A stretch of DNA of 64,000 nt from Rhodobacter capsulatus (GCF_005144475.1 NZ_SWJZ01000015.1:18234-82233), one strand, 5' to 3'; shown: positions 36,894 through 46,953, numbered from the stretch's first letter. A program made the numbers and translations. Notes: generated by a model not told the origin, from the sequence alone.

Positions 36894-38219
36894 TCAGCGC
36901 CCCAGCATCGCCTGCGGCAGCCAGAGCGCGATTTGCGGAAACACCATGATCAGCACAAGCGTCAGCAGCATCACCAGAACGAAGGGCCAGACCGAGCGGT
37001 AGATCACCGGCAGCGTATATTCGGGCGGCGCCAGCGCCTTCATCAGGAACAGGTTATAGCCAAAGGGCGGCGTGAGGTAAGCGATCTGACAGGTGATGGT
37101 ATAAAGCACGCCATACCAGATCAGATCGAAGCCGAGCGCCTTGGCAAGGCTGACATAAACCGGCGCGACGATGACCAGCATCGCGGTATCGTCCAGAAAC
37201 ATCCCCATGATCAGGAAGCTGACCTGCATCAGCACGAGGATCTGCCAGGGCTCCAGCGCCAGATCCTTGGTGAAGAAGGTCTGGATCGAGCGCCCGGCGC
37301 CCAGGCCATCGAAGACCGCGCCGAAACTCAGCGCCGCGGTGATGATCATCATGAACATCACGGTGATCAGCAGCGTCTGTTTCGTCGCGGTTTCCAGCAC
37401 AGGCCAGCTCATCCGGCCCTTCGCCCAGGCGACCAGCACGGTGGCCGCGACGCCGATCACCGAGGTCTCGGTCAGGCTGGCCCAGCCGTTGACAAAGGGC
37501 ACCATCATCGCGACGAAGATGAAGACGGGCAGCAGACCCGCCCGCAGCAGGCTGAACTTCTCGGCCCGGGTGATCGCGGCGCGTTCCTCGGCCGACATCC
37601 GCGGCGCCAGCGACGGGTTGGCCCAGGTCCGGATGACGATATAGACGATGAACAGCGCCGCCATCAAAAGCCCCGGCATGATCCCGGCCAGCCAGAGGTT
37701 CGACACCGGCTGGCGCGCGATCATCGCATAAAGCACCAGCACGACCGAGGGCGGGATCAGGATGCCAAGGCTGGAGCCCGCCTGAATCACGCCGGAAATC
37801 ATCAGCTTGTCGTAGCCGCGCCGCTGCAACTCGGGCAAGGCGATGGTGGCGCCGATCGCCATGCCCGCCACCGAAAGCCCGTTCATCGCGGAAATCAGCA
37901 CCATCAACAGCACGGTGCCGATGGCCAGCCCCCCCGGCAGCGGCCCGAACCAGACGTGAAACATCCGGTAGAGATCCTCGGCCAGCCGGGTTTCCGACAT
38001 CACATAGCCCATGAAGACGAACATCGGCAGCGTCAAAAGCGCGGTCCATTTCATCAGCTTCATCACCGCCGAAAAGCCCATGTCGGCGCCGCCATCGCCC
38101 CAAAGCGTCAGCGCCGCGACCACGGCGACGATGCCGATGGCGCCAAAGACGCGCTGCCCGGTCAGCATCATCAACAGCATCGACGAGAACATCAGCGCGG
38201 CAATCGTGTTGTAATCCAT
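36894..38219 (-). CDS. TRAP transporter large permease
   Basis: A DctM-type membrane protein of 441 residues with about twelve hydrophobic segments. MDYNTIAALMFSSMLLMMLT is the first helix; SLGILIPPSVVLVLYAMI and GMFLDDTAMLVIVAPVYV are the conserved scoop segments. ATG 38219 overlaps the dctQ stop (TGATG), so the two membrane subunits are coupled. It moves the ligand using the sodium gradient. Confidence 0.93.
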   Translation of the reverse strand: MDYNTIAALMFSSMLLMMLTGQRVFGAIGIVAVVAALTLWGDGGADMGFSAVMKLMKWTALLTLPMFVFMGYVMSETRLAEDLYRMFHVWFGPLPGGLAIGTVLLMVLISAMNGLSVAGMAIGATIALPELQRRGYDKLMISGVIQAGSSLGILIPPSVVLVLYAMIARQPVSNLWLAGIMPGLLMAALFIVYIVIRTWANPSLAPRMSAEERAAITRAEKFSLLRAGLLPVFIFVAMMVPFVNGWASLTETSVIGVAATVLVAWAKGRMSWPVLETATKQTLLITVMFMMIITAALSFGAVFDGLGAGRSIQTFFTKDLALEPWQILVLMQVSFLIMGMFLDDTAMLVIVAPVYVSLAKALGFDLIWYGVLYTITCQIAYLTPPFGYNLFLMKALAPPEYTLPVIYRSVWPFVLVMLLTLVLIMVFPQIALWLPQAMLGR

Positions 38220-38725
38220 CAGAGTTTCACTCCGCGCAGGGTGGCCACATCGCGGATCAGCAGCGAAACGGCCTGCAACAGCATCAGCCCGAAGCTCAGC
38301 GTGATGATCGACTTGATCGGCCACAGCACCGGGCGCCAGGCGGTCGGATTTCGTTCCGACATTTCAAAGGAATAGACGGTGCTGTCAAAGGCGCCATACA
38401 GCATCACGCCCAGATAGAACATCAGACAGAAGACGGTGAAGACATCGGTCAGCGCCTGTCCCTTGCGCGAGAAGCGACCATAGATCAGGTCCATCCGCAC
38501 GTTCACATCGGTCTGCAACGCAAAGGGCGCGCCCAGCATGTAATAGGCGACCAGCGTGAACTGCGCCATCTCGAGCGTCCAGAGCGCCGGGACATGCACG
38601 GCCTTCGTCACCATCGAGACGATCATGATCGCCATGATGAGATAGAGCAGATACATGGCGAACCGGCCGACGCGCCGGTTCACCCCGTCAATGAAATGCA
38701 CATAGGCGACAAGCACACGGGGCAT
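38219..38725 (-). CDS. TRAP transporter small permease
   Basis: A DctQ-type protein of 168 residues with four predicted helices (MYLLYLIMAIMIVSMVTKAV, FTLVAYYMLGAPFALQ, VFCLMFYLGVMLYGAF, ITLSFGLMLLQAVSLLI). Start ATG 38725 gives MPRVLVAYVHFIDGVNRRVG. It is first in the six-gene operon and divergent from rpiR across 263 bp. Confidence 0.9.
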   Translation of the reverse strand: MPRVLVAYVHFIDGVNRRVGRFAMYLLYLIMAIMIVSMVTKAVHVPALWTLEMAQFTLVAYYMLGAPFALQTDVNVRMDLIYGRFSRKGQALTDVFTVFCLMFYLGVMLYGAFDSTVYSFEMSERNPTAWRPVLWPIKSIITLSFGLMLLQAVSLLIRDVATLRGVKL

Positions 38726-38939
38726 CAGGCGGCCTCCTTCGTTGCACGCGGTTGCATCGGCGCCGCAGCAGGCCGGATCCGGGCGCTGCGGTCCGCCGCC
38801 GCGCATCCCGTGATGACGACCGCGCCTTTTGTCGGTTCTTTCACCCTGGCTCCCTGGTCTTGACGGCGATTCTGCGATCTCCTGTCGTGCAGGCTTGACC
38901 GGACGCAAGAAACTGTCAACTTCATTTCAGGGGAAGCAA

Positions 38940-38956
38940 TTCTGTTACAATCTGTT
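38940..38956. promoter_or_regulatory. Candidate RpiR operator in the divergent dctQ/rpiR promoter
   Basis: TTCTGTTACAATCTGTT matches TTCTGTGACAGTCTGTT at 43964-43980 upstream of the ABC importer, 15 of 17 positions. Both lie in promoter regions of transporter operons in this window. A shared regulator, most simply the RpiR protein encoded next to this copy, is inferred. Confidence 0.5.
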
Positions 38957-38988
38957 CGGCAAGGGCGAACCGCCCGTGCCGCAGCGAG

Positions 38989-39870
38989 GTGCCCGTTTTG
39001 GCGGCAGGCAAGGCCACGATCGAGGAGCAATTGCGCCAGGCGATCGACACGATGACGCGCGCGGAACGGCAATTGGCGGGCCATGTGCTGCGGCATTATC
39101 CGGTGGCGCTGCTCGGCTCGGTCACGCAGCTGGCGCGGGCGGCGCAGGTCAGCTCGCCCACGGTGGTCCGGCTGGCGCAGAAGATGGGCTATGGCGGCTA
39201 TCCGGGGCTGCAGGGGGCGGTGCGCGACGAGCTGGAAGCGCGGCTGGAAGGTCCGATCTCGAAGCACGACCGCTGGTCGGCGCAGGCGCCGAAAGCCCAT
39301 GTGCTCAATCGCTTCGCCGATGCGGTGCTGGGCAATCTGCAGGCGACGCTGGCCCAGATCGACCAGCAGGATTTCGACGCGGCGGCGCATCTGATGGCGG
39401 ATCCGGCGCGCAAGGTCTTTGCGACGGGGGGCCGGATCACGCTCGCTATGGCGGAATATTTCGTCACCCACATGAAGGTGATCCGCCCCGAGGTGGAACT
39501 GCTGATGCCGGTCTCGAACGCCTGGCCGCCCGCGCTGCTGGAGATGCGGCCGGGCGATGTGCTGTTGGTCTTCGACATCCGCCGCTATGAGAACAACGTG
39601 CTGCAACTGGTTGAAATGGCTTCCGAACAAGGGGCCGAGGTGGTGCTGGTCACCGACCCCTGGATCAGCCCCGCGGCGGCGCATGCGCGCTATCGGTTCT
39701 CGGTTCAGGTCGAGGTGCCCTCGGCCTGGGACAGCACGGTGGCGATCCAGCTTCTGGTCGAGACGCTGATGGCGGCGGTGCAGGATCTGACCTGGCAAAG
39801 CACCGCAGAGCGGATGGCGCGGCTGGAAGCACTTTACGAACGCGCGCGGTTCTTTCGCGGCCGCAAGTAA
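38989..39870 (+). CDS. MurR/RpiR-family transcriptional regulator
   Basis: 293 residues. The N-terminal RpiR HTH spans about residues 8-85 (LRQAIDTMTRAERQLAGHVL, then RAAQVSSPTVVRLAQKMGY). The C-terminal SIS domain, about 125-260, includes KVFATGGRITLAMAEYF, the MRPGDVLLVFDIRRYENN loop and VVLVTDPWISP. SIS domains normally bind phosphosugars, but members controlling amino-compound transporters exist. A GTG at 38989 is used; a TTG nine bases later is equally possible. It is divergent from the TRAP-ligase-dehydrogenase operon, which it presumably controls. Confidence 0.85.
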   Translation: MPVLAAGKATIEEQLRQAIDTMTRAERQLAGHVLRHYPVALLGSVTQLARAAQVSSPTVVRLAQKMGYGGYPGLQGAVRDELEARLEGPISKHDRWSAQAPKAHVLNRFADAVLGNLQATLAQIDQQDFDAAAHLMADPARKVFATGGRITLAMAEYFVTHMKVIRPEVELLMPVSNAWPPALLEMRPGDVLLVFDIRRYENNVLQLVEMASEQGAEVVLVTDPWISPAAAHARYRFSVQVEVPSAWDSTVAIQLLVETLMAAVQDLTWQSTAERMARLEALYERARFFRGRK

Positions 39871-39917
39871 GAAAAGGGGGGGGGCGCTGCCCCCCTCTTG
39901 GCCTCTCGGCCAATTCA

Positions 39918-40011
39918 CCCCCCGGGATATTTGAAGCAAGATAAATGAAAGCCGCAGATCGTGCTTTTATCTTGCCCCAAATATCCCGGGGGTGCGGGGG
40001 CAGCGCCCCCG
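39918..40011. terminator. Long imperfect inverted repeat plus GC hairpin between convergent rpiR and the ABC operon
   Basis: CCCCCGGGATATTTGAAGCA with AAGATAAA (about 39919-39945) mirrors TTTATCTTGCCCCAAATATC and CCGGGGG (about 39966-39992), giving arms of about 26 bp with a few mismatches. A second hairpin GCGGGGGC-AGC-GCCCCCGC follows (39993-40011, approximate), and a G-run/C-run hairpin precedes at about 39877-39896. It ends both converging transcripts. The CCCGGGATATTT core looks like a repeated rhodobacterial element. Confidence 0.6.
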
Positions 40012-40014
40012 CCC

Positions 40015-41057
<1,043 letters not shown>

Positions 41058-41061
<4 letters not shown>

Positions 41062-41840
41062 CGCGGGGCCTTGTCGTGTTTGGTGAACCGGGTGACGAGC
41101 TGGATCAGCCCCATGCAGGCCCAGGTGATGATGAAGGCGATGGTGGCGAGCGCGAAGGGCTCATAGGCGCGGTTGGCCCCCATCAGTTGCAGATAGGGCC
41201 CGAAGGCCGGGCGGTCCAGAAGCGCCGCAAGGGTGAATTCGCCCATGACGATGGCAAAGGTGACGAAGGCGCCCGAGAGCACCGAGACCAGCACATTGGG
41301 CAGGATCACCCGCGCCAGGATCGTGCCCCAGCCCGCGCCCAAGGATTGCGCGGCTTCCGTCAGGGTCGCCACGTCGATGGTGCGCAGCCCGGTGTCGATG
41401 GCGCGATACATGTAGGGCAGGCTCAACGTCGCATAGCCGAACAAAAGCAGCAGGTTGGTGCCCGATGTGGAGCCGGTCAGCGGCAGCCAGCTTGAGGTGT
41501 TGTAAAGCCGGATATAGCCGAAGACGATGACGATGGCCGGGATCACCAGCGGCAACAGCGTGACGAATTCGATCACCGGGCGCCAATGCGGCAGCTTGAG
41601 GCGCACCCAGAACGCCGTCGGCACCACCAGCACGACGCCGAAGACGATGGTCAAGACCGCCATCAGCACCGAATAGCTGAAGGTGTCGCGAAAGCGCGGA
41701 TCGGCGAAGACGACACGGTAGGCCTCAAGACTGTATTCGCCGCGCGTCATCGAGAGCGAGAATTCGACAAGCCCCACCAGCGGCAGGATGAAATAGGCCA
41801 TGCCCAGCAAAAAGATGGCCCAAGCGGCGGCGGTCTTCAT
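41058..41840 (-). CDS. ABC importer permease II (PotC-like)
   Basis: 260 residues from ATG 41840 (MKTAAAWAIFLLGMAYFILP), with six predicted helices and the EAA loop LTEAAQSLGAGWGTILARVI. The 4-nt overlaps at both ends place it in the operon. It pairs with permease I to form the channel. Confidence 0.9.
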
Positions 41841-42730
41841 TTCAGCCACCTTTCCGACCGCATCCGCAGCCAGATGTACAGGATGTTGGCCAGCGCGGTG
41901 ATCAGGATCATGCCAAAGGCCATCGCATAGCCCAGATGCGGATTGCCCAGCACGTCGCCGCGGATCTGCGCAAACAGCATGATCGGCACGATGTTCAGGC
42001 TCGATCCCGTCAGCGCGATGGCGGTGGCGACCGCGCCAAAGGCATTGGCGAACAAAAGCGCGAAGGTGCCCAGAAGCGACGGAAACAGGATCGGCAAGGC
42101 GACCGAGGTCCAGTATTGCGTCGCGGTGGCGCCCAAGCTTTGCGCCGCCTCGCGCCATTCGCGCTTCAGCCCGTCAAGCGCGGGGGTGATGATCAGGATC
42201 ATCAGCGGGATCTGAAAGAAGATATAGGTGATCGTCAGGCCCCAGAACGACAGGATGTTGAAGCCATAGGCGCGCAGGTTGATGCCGAATTCGGTGCGCA
42301 GCCAAACGGTTACAAGGCCAAGCGGCCCGAGCGTCGCCAGAAAGGCGAAGGCGAGCGGCACCCCCGCGAAGTTCGAGGCGACGCCGGAAAAGGTCAGCAG
42401 CGGCGCGCGGATGACCCGCGGCAGCCCGCCCAGCACCATCGCGGCGGCCATCAGAAAGCCGATCAGCGCGCCCAGCGCCGCCGAGGCCACGGAAATCTTG
42501 ATCGAGATCCAGTAGCTCGCCAGGATCGAGGGGGTGAAGAGCCCGATCAGGTTTTCAAAGGTGAAACTGCCATCGGCGCGTTGAAAGGCGCCGATCACGA
42601 TCTTCATCGTCGGCGCGATCAGGAAAAGCCCGACGAACAGCGCGAAGGGAACGAGGCCCAGCCAGGCAAGGCTCAACCGTCGGCGAGACGGGGCGGCCGG
42701 GGGGGCGGCAGAGGGGGATGTGTCGGTCAC
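41837..42730 (-). CDS. ABC importer permease I (PotB-like)
   Basis: 297 residues from a GTG at 42730 (AAGGG upstream); the longer frame to 42796 adds an Arg-rich, unlikely segment. Helices begin at LSLAWLGLVPFALFVGLFLI, and the EAA loop is EWREAAQSLGATATQYWTSV. It overlaps permease II by 4 nt. Confidence 0.88.
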   Translation of the reverse strand: MTDTSPSAAPPAAPSRRRLSLAWLGLVPFALFVGLFLIAPTMKIVIGAFQRADGSFTFENLIGLFTPSILASYWISIKISVASAALGALIGFLMAAAMVLGGLPRVIRAPLLTFSGVASNFAGVPLAFAFLATLGPLGLVTVWLRTEFGINLRAYGFNILSFWGLTITYIFFQIPLMILIITPALDGLKREWREAAQSLGATATQYWTSVALPILFPSLLGTFALLFANAFGAVATAIALTGSSLNIVPIMLFAQIRGDVLGNPHLGYAMAFGMILITALANILYIWLRMRSERWLK

Positions 42731-42801
42731 GGCGGCCCTTGGTCGAGAGCGGGAAAACCGCCCCCGGGATCCCCGGAGGCGGCGCAGATCTTTCAAGCCG
42801 A

Positions 42802-43899
42802 TTATTGGACGTTGGCGCCCACGACCTTGTCCCAGCCCTCGGTGACGGCGGCCTTGTTGGCGGCCTGCTCGTCAAGGCTCGGGAAATAGGCCTTGGCATA
42901 GGCGTCGGCCGGGGGCAGCGCCGCCAGCAGGTCAGCCGGAACCTTGCCCGCCGCCGACATCGCGTTGAAGCGCGCCGGGTGGCAGTAGCCCTTCAGCCAG
43001 AGGTTCTGACCTTCATCCGAATAAAGGTATTCCATCCAGAGTTTCGCGGCATTCGGATGCGGCGCATGGGCCGAGATCGCCTGCACATAGACGCCCGCCA
43101 GAACGCCGGTCTGCGGCACGACCACCTCGACCGGCGGGTTGCCCTTGAGCGTGTCACGCGCCGACAGCGCGTTATAGTCCCACATCACGACGATCGGCGT
43201 GGCACCTTGCGCCAGCGTGCCCGCCTTGCCGATGACCGGCACGAAATTGCCCGCGTCGTTCATCGCCTTGAAGTAATCGAGCCCCTTGGCCCCGGCTTCG
43301 GCCCCGGCCTTGCCGCCATTGGCCAGACCCGCGGCCAGAACCGCGAGGATCGCCTGGTTCGAGGCGCGCGGATCGCCCGCCAGCGCCACCTGTCCGGCGT
43401 AATCCGATTTCAGCAGATCGGCCCAGTCGGCGGGCGGGGTCGGCACCAGATCCTTGTTCACCATGAAGGACATGACGCCATAGTAATCGCCATACCAGTA
43501 GCCGTCGGCATCCTTGATTTCGGCCGGGATCTCGTCCCAGGTCGAGACCTTGTAGGGCTGGATCAGCCCCTCTTCCTTGGCCTGCGGGCCGAACGACAGG
43601 CCGACGTCGATCACGTCGGGGGCCTGCGGGCCGGTGTTGCCCTTGTTGGCGCGAATCGCCTCCAGCTCGTCGGCCGAACCGGCGTCGGGGTTCAACTCGT
43701 TCACCTTGATGTCGGGATACTTGGCCTTGAAGCCCTCGATCACCGCCCCGTAACCACACCAGTCATGCGGCAGCGCGATCGTCGTCAGCTGACCCTCGGC
43801 CTTGGCGGCAGCTTCGATCGCGGCCAGATCCTCGGCGTGAACAAGCGCCGTCGTGGCCATCAGCAAAGCCGCACCGGCAAGGACGTGCATCGGTTTCAT
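42802..43899 (-). CDS. ABC importer periplasmic binding protein (family 1/SBP_bac_6-like)
   Basis: 365 residues. The signal peptide MKPMHVLAGAALLMATTALV is cut after VHA. The mature protein has the two-lobed periplasmic-binding fold seen in iron(III), putrescine/spermidine and 2-aminoethylphosphonate receptors (DVGLSFGPQAKEEGLIQPYK, YWYGDYYGVMSFMVNKDL, PIVVMWDYNAL, LWMEYLYSDEGQNLWLKGY). The tyrosine cluster typical of ferric-binding proteins is not obvious. First gene of the operon; its upstream region has the 17-bp element shared with the rpiR promoter. Confidence 0.88.
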   Translation of the reverse strand: MKPMHVLAGAALLMATTALVHAEDLAAIEAAAKAEGQLTTIALPHDWCGYGAVIEGFKAKYPDIKVNELNPDAGSADELEAIRANKGNTGPQAPDVIDVGLSFGPQAKEEGLIQPYKVSTWDEIPAEIKDADGYWYGDYYGVMSFMVNKDLVPTPPADWADLLKSDYAGQVALAGDPRASNQAILAVLAAGLANGGKAGAEAGAKGLDYFKAMNDAGNFVPVIGKAGTLAQGATPIVVMWDYNALSARDTLKGNPPVEVVVPQTGVLAGVYVQAISAHAPHPNAAKLWMEYLYSDEGQNLWLKGYCHPARFNAMSAAGKVPADLLAALPPADAYAKAYFPSLDEQAANKAAVTEGWDKVVGANVQ

Positions 43900-43963
43900 C
43901 TGTCTCTCTCCCCGTTATCGGAAGGTTGGGCCCACTATGGGCACCAGCCAGCACCTAGGCGCG

Positions 43964-43980
43964 TTCTGTGACAGTCTGTT
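43964..43980. promoter_or_regulatory. Candidate RpiR-type operator upstream of the ABC importer
   Basis: TTCTGTGACAGTCTGTT, followed directly by GACAG, lies 65 bp upstream of the binding-protein start. It agrees at 15 of 17 positions with the element at 38940-38956. A weaker half-copy (TTTCTGTTATCGATCCGTCA) occurs near 44050-44070. Confidence 0.45.
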
Positions 43981-44191
43981 GACAGCCAGGCCCCCGGCGG
44001 TCGGTCGTGGCCGACAGCGAAAGACTTGCCCGAAAACCAGCCGCTTGCAACATTTCTGTTATCGATCCGTCACATTCAGCCGGAACGCGAGCTTGCCGCT
44101 GCGGCAGGTCGCGCAAGCCCTGCTGCGGGGGGTGGATTTTTCGGGCAACTGCGTCATTCTTGAACTTGAGCAAACCGAATGGGAGGATGAA

Positions 44192-44509
44192 ATGGCCGAG
44201 ATTACCAAGGATTTCACCGGGCAGACGGTGATCTGCACCTTCGAGATGACGCCCGCGACGGCGATCGAGCTGATGGAGGCGCTGCAATCGGCCTATGCCG
44301 ACTGCATCAGCAAATCGGCGGGCTTCATCGGTGCGGGGCTGCACATGAACGATGCCCACACCCGCATCGCCACCTATTCGAAATGGGAAAAGCGCGGCGA
44401 TTATCAGGCGATGCTGCGCAGCCCCGAGATGATCACCCGCAATCGCCACATCGCCACGCTCTGCCGCAGCTTCGAGCCGGTGATGTATGAGGTCGCGGCC
44501 GATTTCTAG
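44192..44509 (+). CDS. Small ABM-domain (antibiotic biosynthesis monooxygenase-like) protein
   Basis: 105 residues in a dimeric alpha-beta barrel of the ABM superfamily: VICTFEMTPATAIELMEALQ, then SAGFIGAGLHMNDAHTRIAT and YSKWEKRGDYQAML. Start ATG 44192 follows gggaggatgaa. Members include heme-degrading, quinol and lsrG-like enzymes, but many have no known activity. It is monocistronic and divergent from the ABC importer. Function not assigned. Confidence 0.75.
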   Translation: MAEITKDFTGQTVICTFEMTPATAIELMEALQSAYADCISKSAGFIGAGLHMNDAHTRIATYSKWEKRGDYQAMLRSPEMITRNRHIATLCRSFEPVMYEVAADF

Positions 44510-44575
44510 GTCCGAACCGGCCCTGATTCCGGCCCGATTCAGATTTCGTTAACCCTGTGGGCGCAGGATCGTTGC

Positions 44576-45040
44576 ATGAGCATCATGGACCGATTCCCGC
44601 TTCCGGGGCAGACCCGGTTCTTCACGCTCCGCCTGGCGCGGGCCGGAAGCTGTCTGCTTGTCGATCACATCGAAGACCTGCGGGCCGCCTGGGCCGCGAT
44701 GGTGGCGGATCACCCCACGGTCTGCGGCGCGATGGTGGTTCTGCCCGATCACCTGCATGCGGTGCTGACACTGCCGCCGGGGCCGCGGGCGGTGTCGGTG
44801 CGCTGGTCGCAATTGCGCCGCGATTTCGCGGGCCGTGTGGCGCCCGAGGCGCCCGAGACGGTCTGGCAGCCCGAGATCCTGATCGAGCCACTGCCGGATG
44901 CGACCGCGGTGAACCGCGCCCTGGCCTTCTGCTGGGAGGCGCCGGTGCGGCTGGGTCTGGCGACGCATCCCGAGGACTGGCCCTATTCCTCGCTGCACCG
45001 CGATCTGCGGATTGCCGCAAGGCGGCGGTTGGGGGTCTAG
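44576..45040 (+). CDS. REP-associated tyrosine transposase (RAYT), apparently catalytically degenerate
   Basis: A 154-residue Y1-transposase-fold protein. RFFTLRLARAGSCLLVDHIE opens it, and the HUH metal motif is MVVLPDHLHAVLTL. The C-terminal part AFCWEAPVRLGLATHPEDWP corresponds to the family's YI-x-NPVR-x-GLV segment, with the catalytic Tyr replaced by Phe and the Asn-Pro by Ala-Pro. DWPYSSLHRD closes the fold. The usual W-Q-x-x-F/W-x-H stretch is reduced to VWQPEILIEP. A 49-nt palindrome lies about 100 bp downstream. DNA cleavage is unlikely unless another Tyr substitutes, suggesting decay or domestication. Confidence 0.75.
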   Translation: MSIMDRFPLPGQTRFFTLRLARAGSCLLVDHIEDLRAAWAAMVADHPTVCGAMVVLPDHLHAVLTLPPGPRAVSVRWSQLRRDFAGRVAPEAPETVWQPEILIEPLPDATAVNRALAFCWEAPVRLGLATHPEDWPYSSLHRDLRIAARRRLGV

Positions 45041-45145
45041 GCCCCCTGCCCTTCCCCCCGGTTTCGGGCGGATCAGGAAAGGCACTGCCTTTCCCCGCCC
45101 GCATCGCCACGGGGTCACAGGACCGTTTCCCCAAGCCTGACAGAG

Positions 45146-45194
45146 GCCCGCCCCGACCTCGCGGGCGAGAAGCGCCCGCCAGGTCGGGGCGGGC
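45146..45194. repeat. 49-nt near-perfect palindrome downstream of the RAYT
   Basis: GCCCGCCCCGACCT with GCGGGCG (45146-45167) pairs with CGCCCGC and AGGTCGGGGCGGGC (45173-45194): 22-nt arms with a single C-C mismatch and a 5-nt loop. It lies in the 254-bp convergent gap between the RAYT and nadE. RAYT genes are usually flanked by REP palindromes, so this is a REP candidate; a bidirectional terminator is the alternative. Confidence 0.65.
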
Positions 45195-45294
45195 GCTGGC
45201 CGGGACGCTTTGGCGCCCCGGCAGTCCGGGGACGGCTGTTTCGCATGACCTCGGCAATGGCCTCGGTCAGGGCGACCGCGGCCGGGGCCCAGAC

Positions 45295-46953
45295 TCAGAC
45301 GGTGTCCCGCCAGCGGTTCACCATCGGATAGCGCCGATCGAGCCAGAACGCCCGTGTCGTCAGCCGCGGCCCGGGCGCGGACTGGAAGCGCTTCCATTCC
45401 GAAACATAAAGCAGATGCTCGATCCGCTTCACCGTGGCGCGCTCAAACCCGGCCGCGACGATCTCCTCGACCGATTGATCGCCCTCGACCAGACGCTCCA
45501 GAATCGCATCCAGCACCTCATAGGGCGGCAGGCTGTCCTGATCCGTCTGGTTCTCGCGCAGCTCGGCCGAGGGCGGCTTGTCGATGATCGCGACCGGAAT
45601 GATCTCACCCGCGGGCGCCTGCATCCAGGGCCGATGCGTGGCGTTGCGCCAGCGGCAAGTCTCGAAGACGCGGGTTTTATACAGGTCTTTCAGCGGGTTG
45701 TAGCCCCCCGCCATGTCGCCGTAGATGGTGCAGTAGCCCACCGCCACCTCGGATTTGTTGCCGGTGGTCAGCAGCATCGCGCCGAACTTGTTCGAGATCG
45801 CCATCAGGATCACGCCGCGCAGACGCGACTGGATGTTCTCCTCGGTCACGTCGGGCGCGGTGCCCGCCAGCACAGGCGCCAAAGCGCCCTCGACCGCCGC
45901 GCGCGGGCCTTCGATGGCGACCGTATCAAGCCGCGCCCCCAGCCGCCGCGCCAGATCGGCGGCATCGTCAAGCGAGCCCTGCGAAGTGTAGCGCGAGGGC
46001 AGCATCACGCACTGCACGTTCCCGGCCCCCAGGGCATCGGCGGCAATCACCGCCACCAGCGCGGAATCGATCCCGCCCGAAAGCCCCAGAACCACCTTGG
46101 AAAACCCGGATTTGCGCAGATAATCCTGCAGGCCCAGCACCATGGCGCGGTAATCCTGCTCGATGTCGCCGGGCTGCGGCACGATCTCGCCCGGCACCGC
46201 CCGCCAGCCCGCCGCGGTGCGCTGCAGATCGACATGCACCACCGCTTCCTCGAAGGCGGGCAGCTGCACGGCCACCGATCCATCGGGGTTCAAAACGAAA
46301 CTGGCGCCGTCGAAGAGCTGATCATCCTGCCCGCCGACCATGTTCAGATACAAAAGCGGCAGGCCGGTTTCCGCAACCCGCGCCGCCGCCACCTGCCGCC
46401 GCAGATCCAGCTTGCCGCGCCGATAGGGCGAGCCATTGGGCACCATCAGCACTTCGGCCCCCGCCGCCGCCAGCGCCCCCGCCACATCCGGGTGCCAGGC
46501 ATCCTCGCAGACCGGCATGCCAAGCGCCACCGGGCCAAGCCGCAAGGGGTCGCTGACCGGTCCCTGATCGAAAAGCCGCATCTCGTCGAAGACATCGTCA
46601 TGCGGCAGATGATGCTTCAGCGCGCGGGCGATCACATGCCCGTCCTTCAGCACCCACCAGGCATTGTAACTGCCTGTTTCATCGACATAAGGCCCGCCGA
46701 TGCCCAGCGCCGGACCGTCCACCACCTGCGCCGCCAGCGCCCGCATCGCCGCCATCGCATCGCGCAGGAAGGCCGGTTTCAGCACCAGATCCTGGGTCTG
46801 ATAGCCGGTCAGGAACATCTCGGGCAGCGCCACCAGATCGGCCCCCGCGGCGCGGCCCGCCTGCCAGGCCGCCAGCGCCTGCTCAGTATTGGCGGCCAGC
46901 GCCCCCACCGTCGGGTTCAGTTGCGCAAGGGTGATGCGGAAACGATCGGTCAT
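45295..46953 (-). CDS. nadE: Glutamine-hydrolysing NAD+ synthetase
   Basis: 552 residues from ATG 46953. The N-terminal nitrilase-type glutaminase carries the Glu-Lys-Cys triad in LPEMFLTGYQ, LKHHLPHDDVFDE and GMPVCEDAWHP. The C-terminal synthetase has the PP-loop GLSGGIDSALVA and MLLTTGNKSEVAVGY. It amidates deamido-NAD to NAD using glutamine ammonia, the final step of NAD synthesis. The domain order and IDKPPSAELRENQTDQDSL are typical. A longer frame to 47046 is not supported. Confidence 0.96.
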   Translation of the reverse strand: MTDRFRITLAQLNPTVGALAANTEQALAAWQAGRAAGADLVALPEMFLTGYQTQDLVLKPAFLRDAMAAMRALAAQVVDGPALGIGGPYVDETGSYNAWWVLKDGHVIARALKHHLPHDDVFDEMRLFDQGPVSDPLRLGPVALGMPVCEDAWHPDVAGALAAAGAEVLMVPNGSPYRRGKLDLRRQVAAARVAETGLPLLYLNMVGGQDDQLFDGASFVLNPDGSVAVQLPAFEEAVVHVDLQRTAAGWRAVPGEIVPQPGDIEQDYRAMVLGLQDYLRKSGFSKVVLGLSGGIDSALVAVIAADALGAGNVQCVMLPSRYTSQGSLDDAADLARRLGARLDTVAIEGPRAAVEGALAPVLAGTAPDVTEENIQSRLRGVILMAISNKFGAMLLTTGNKSEVAVGYCTIYGDMAGGYNPLKDLYKTRVFETCRWRNATHRPWMQAPAGEIIPVAIIDKPPSAELRENQTDQDSLPPYEVLDAILERLVEGDQSVEEIVAAGFERATVKRIEHLLYVSEWKRFQSAPGPRLTTRAFWLDRRYPMVNRWRDTV

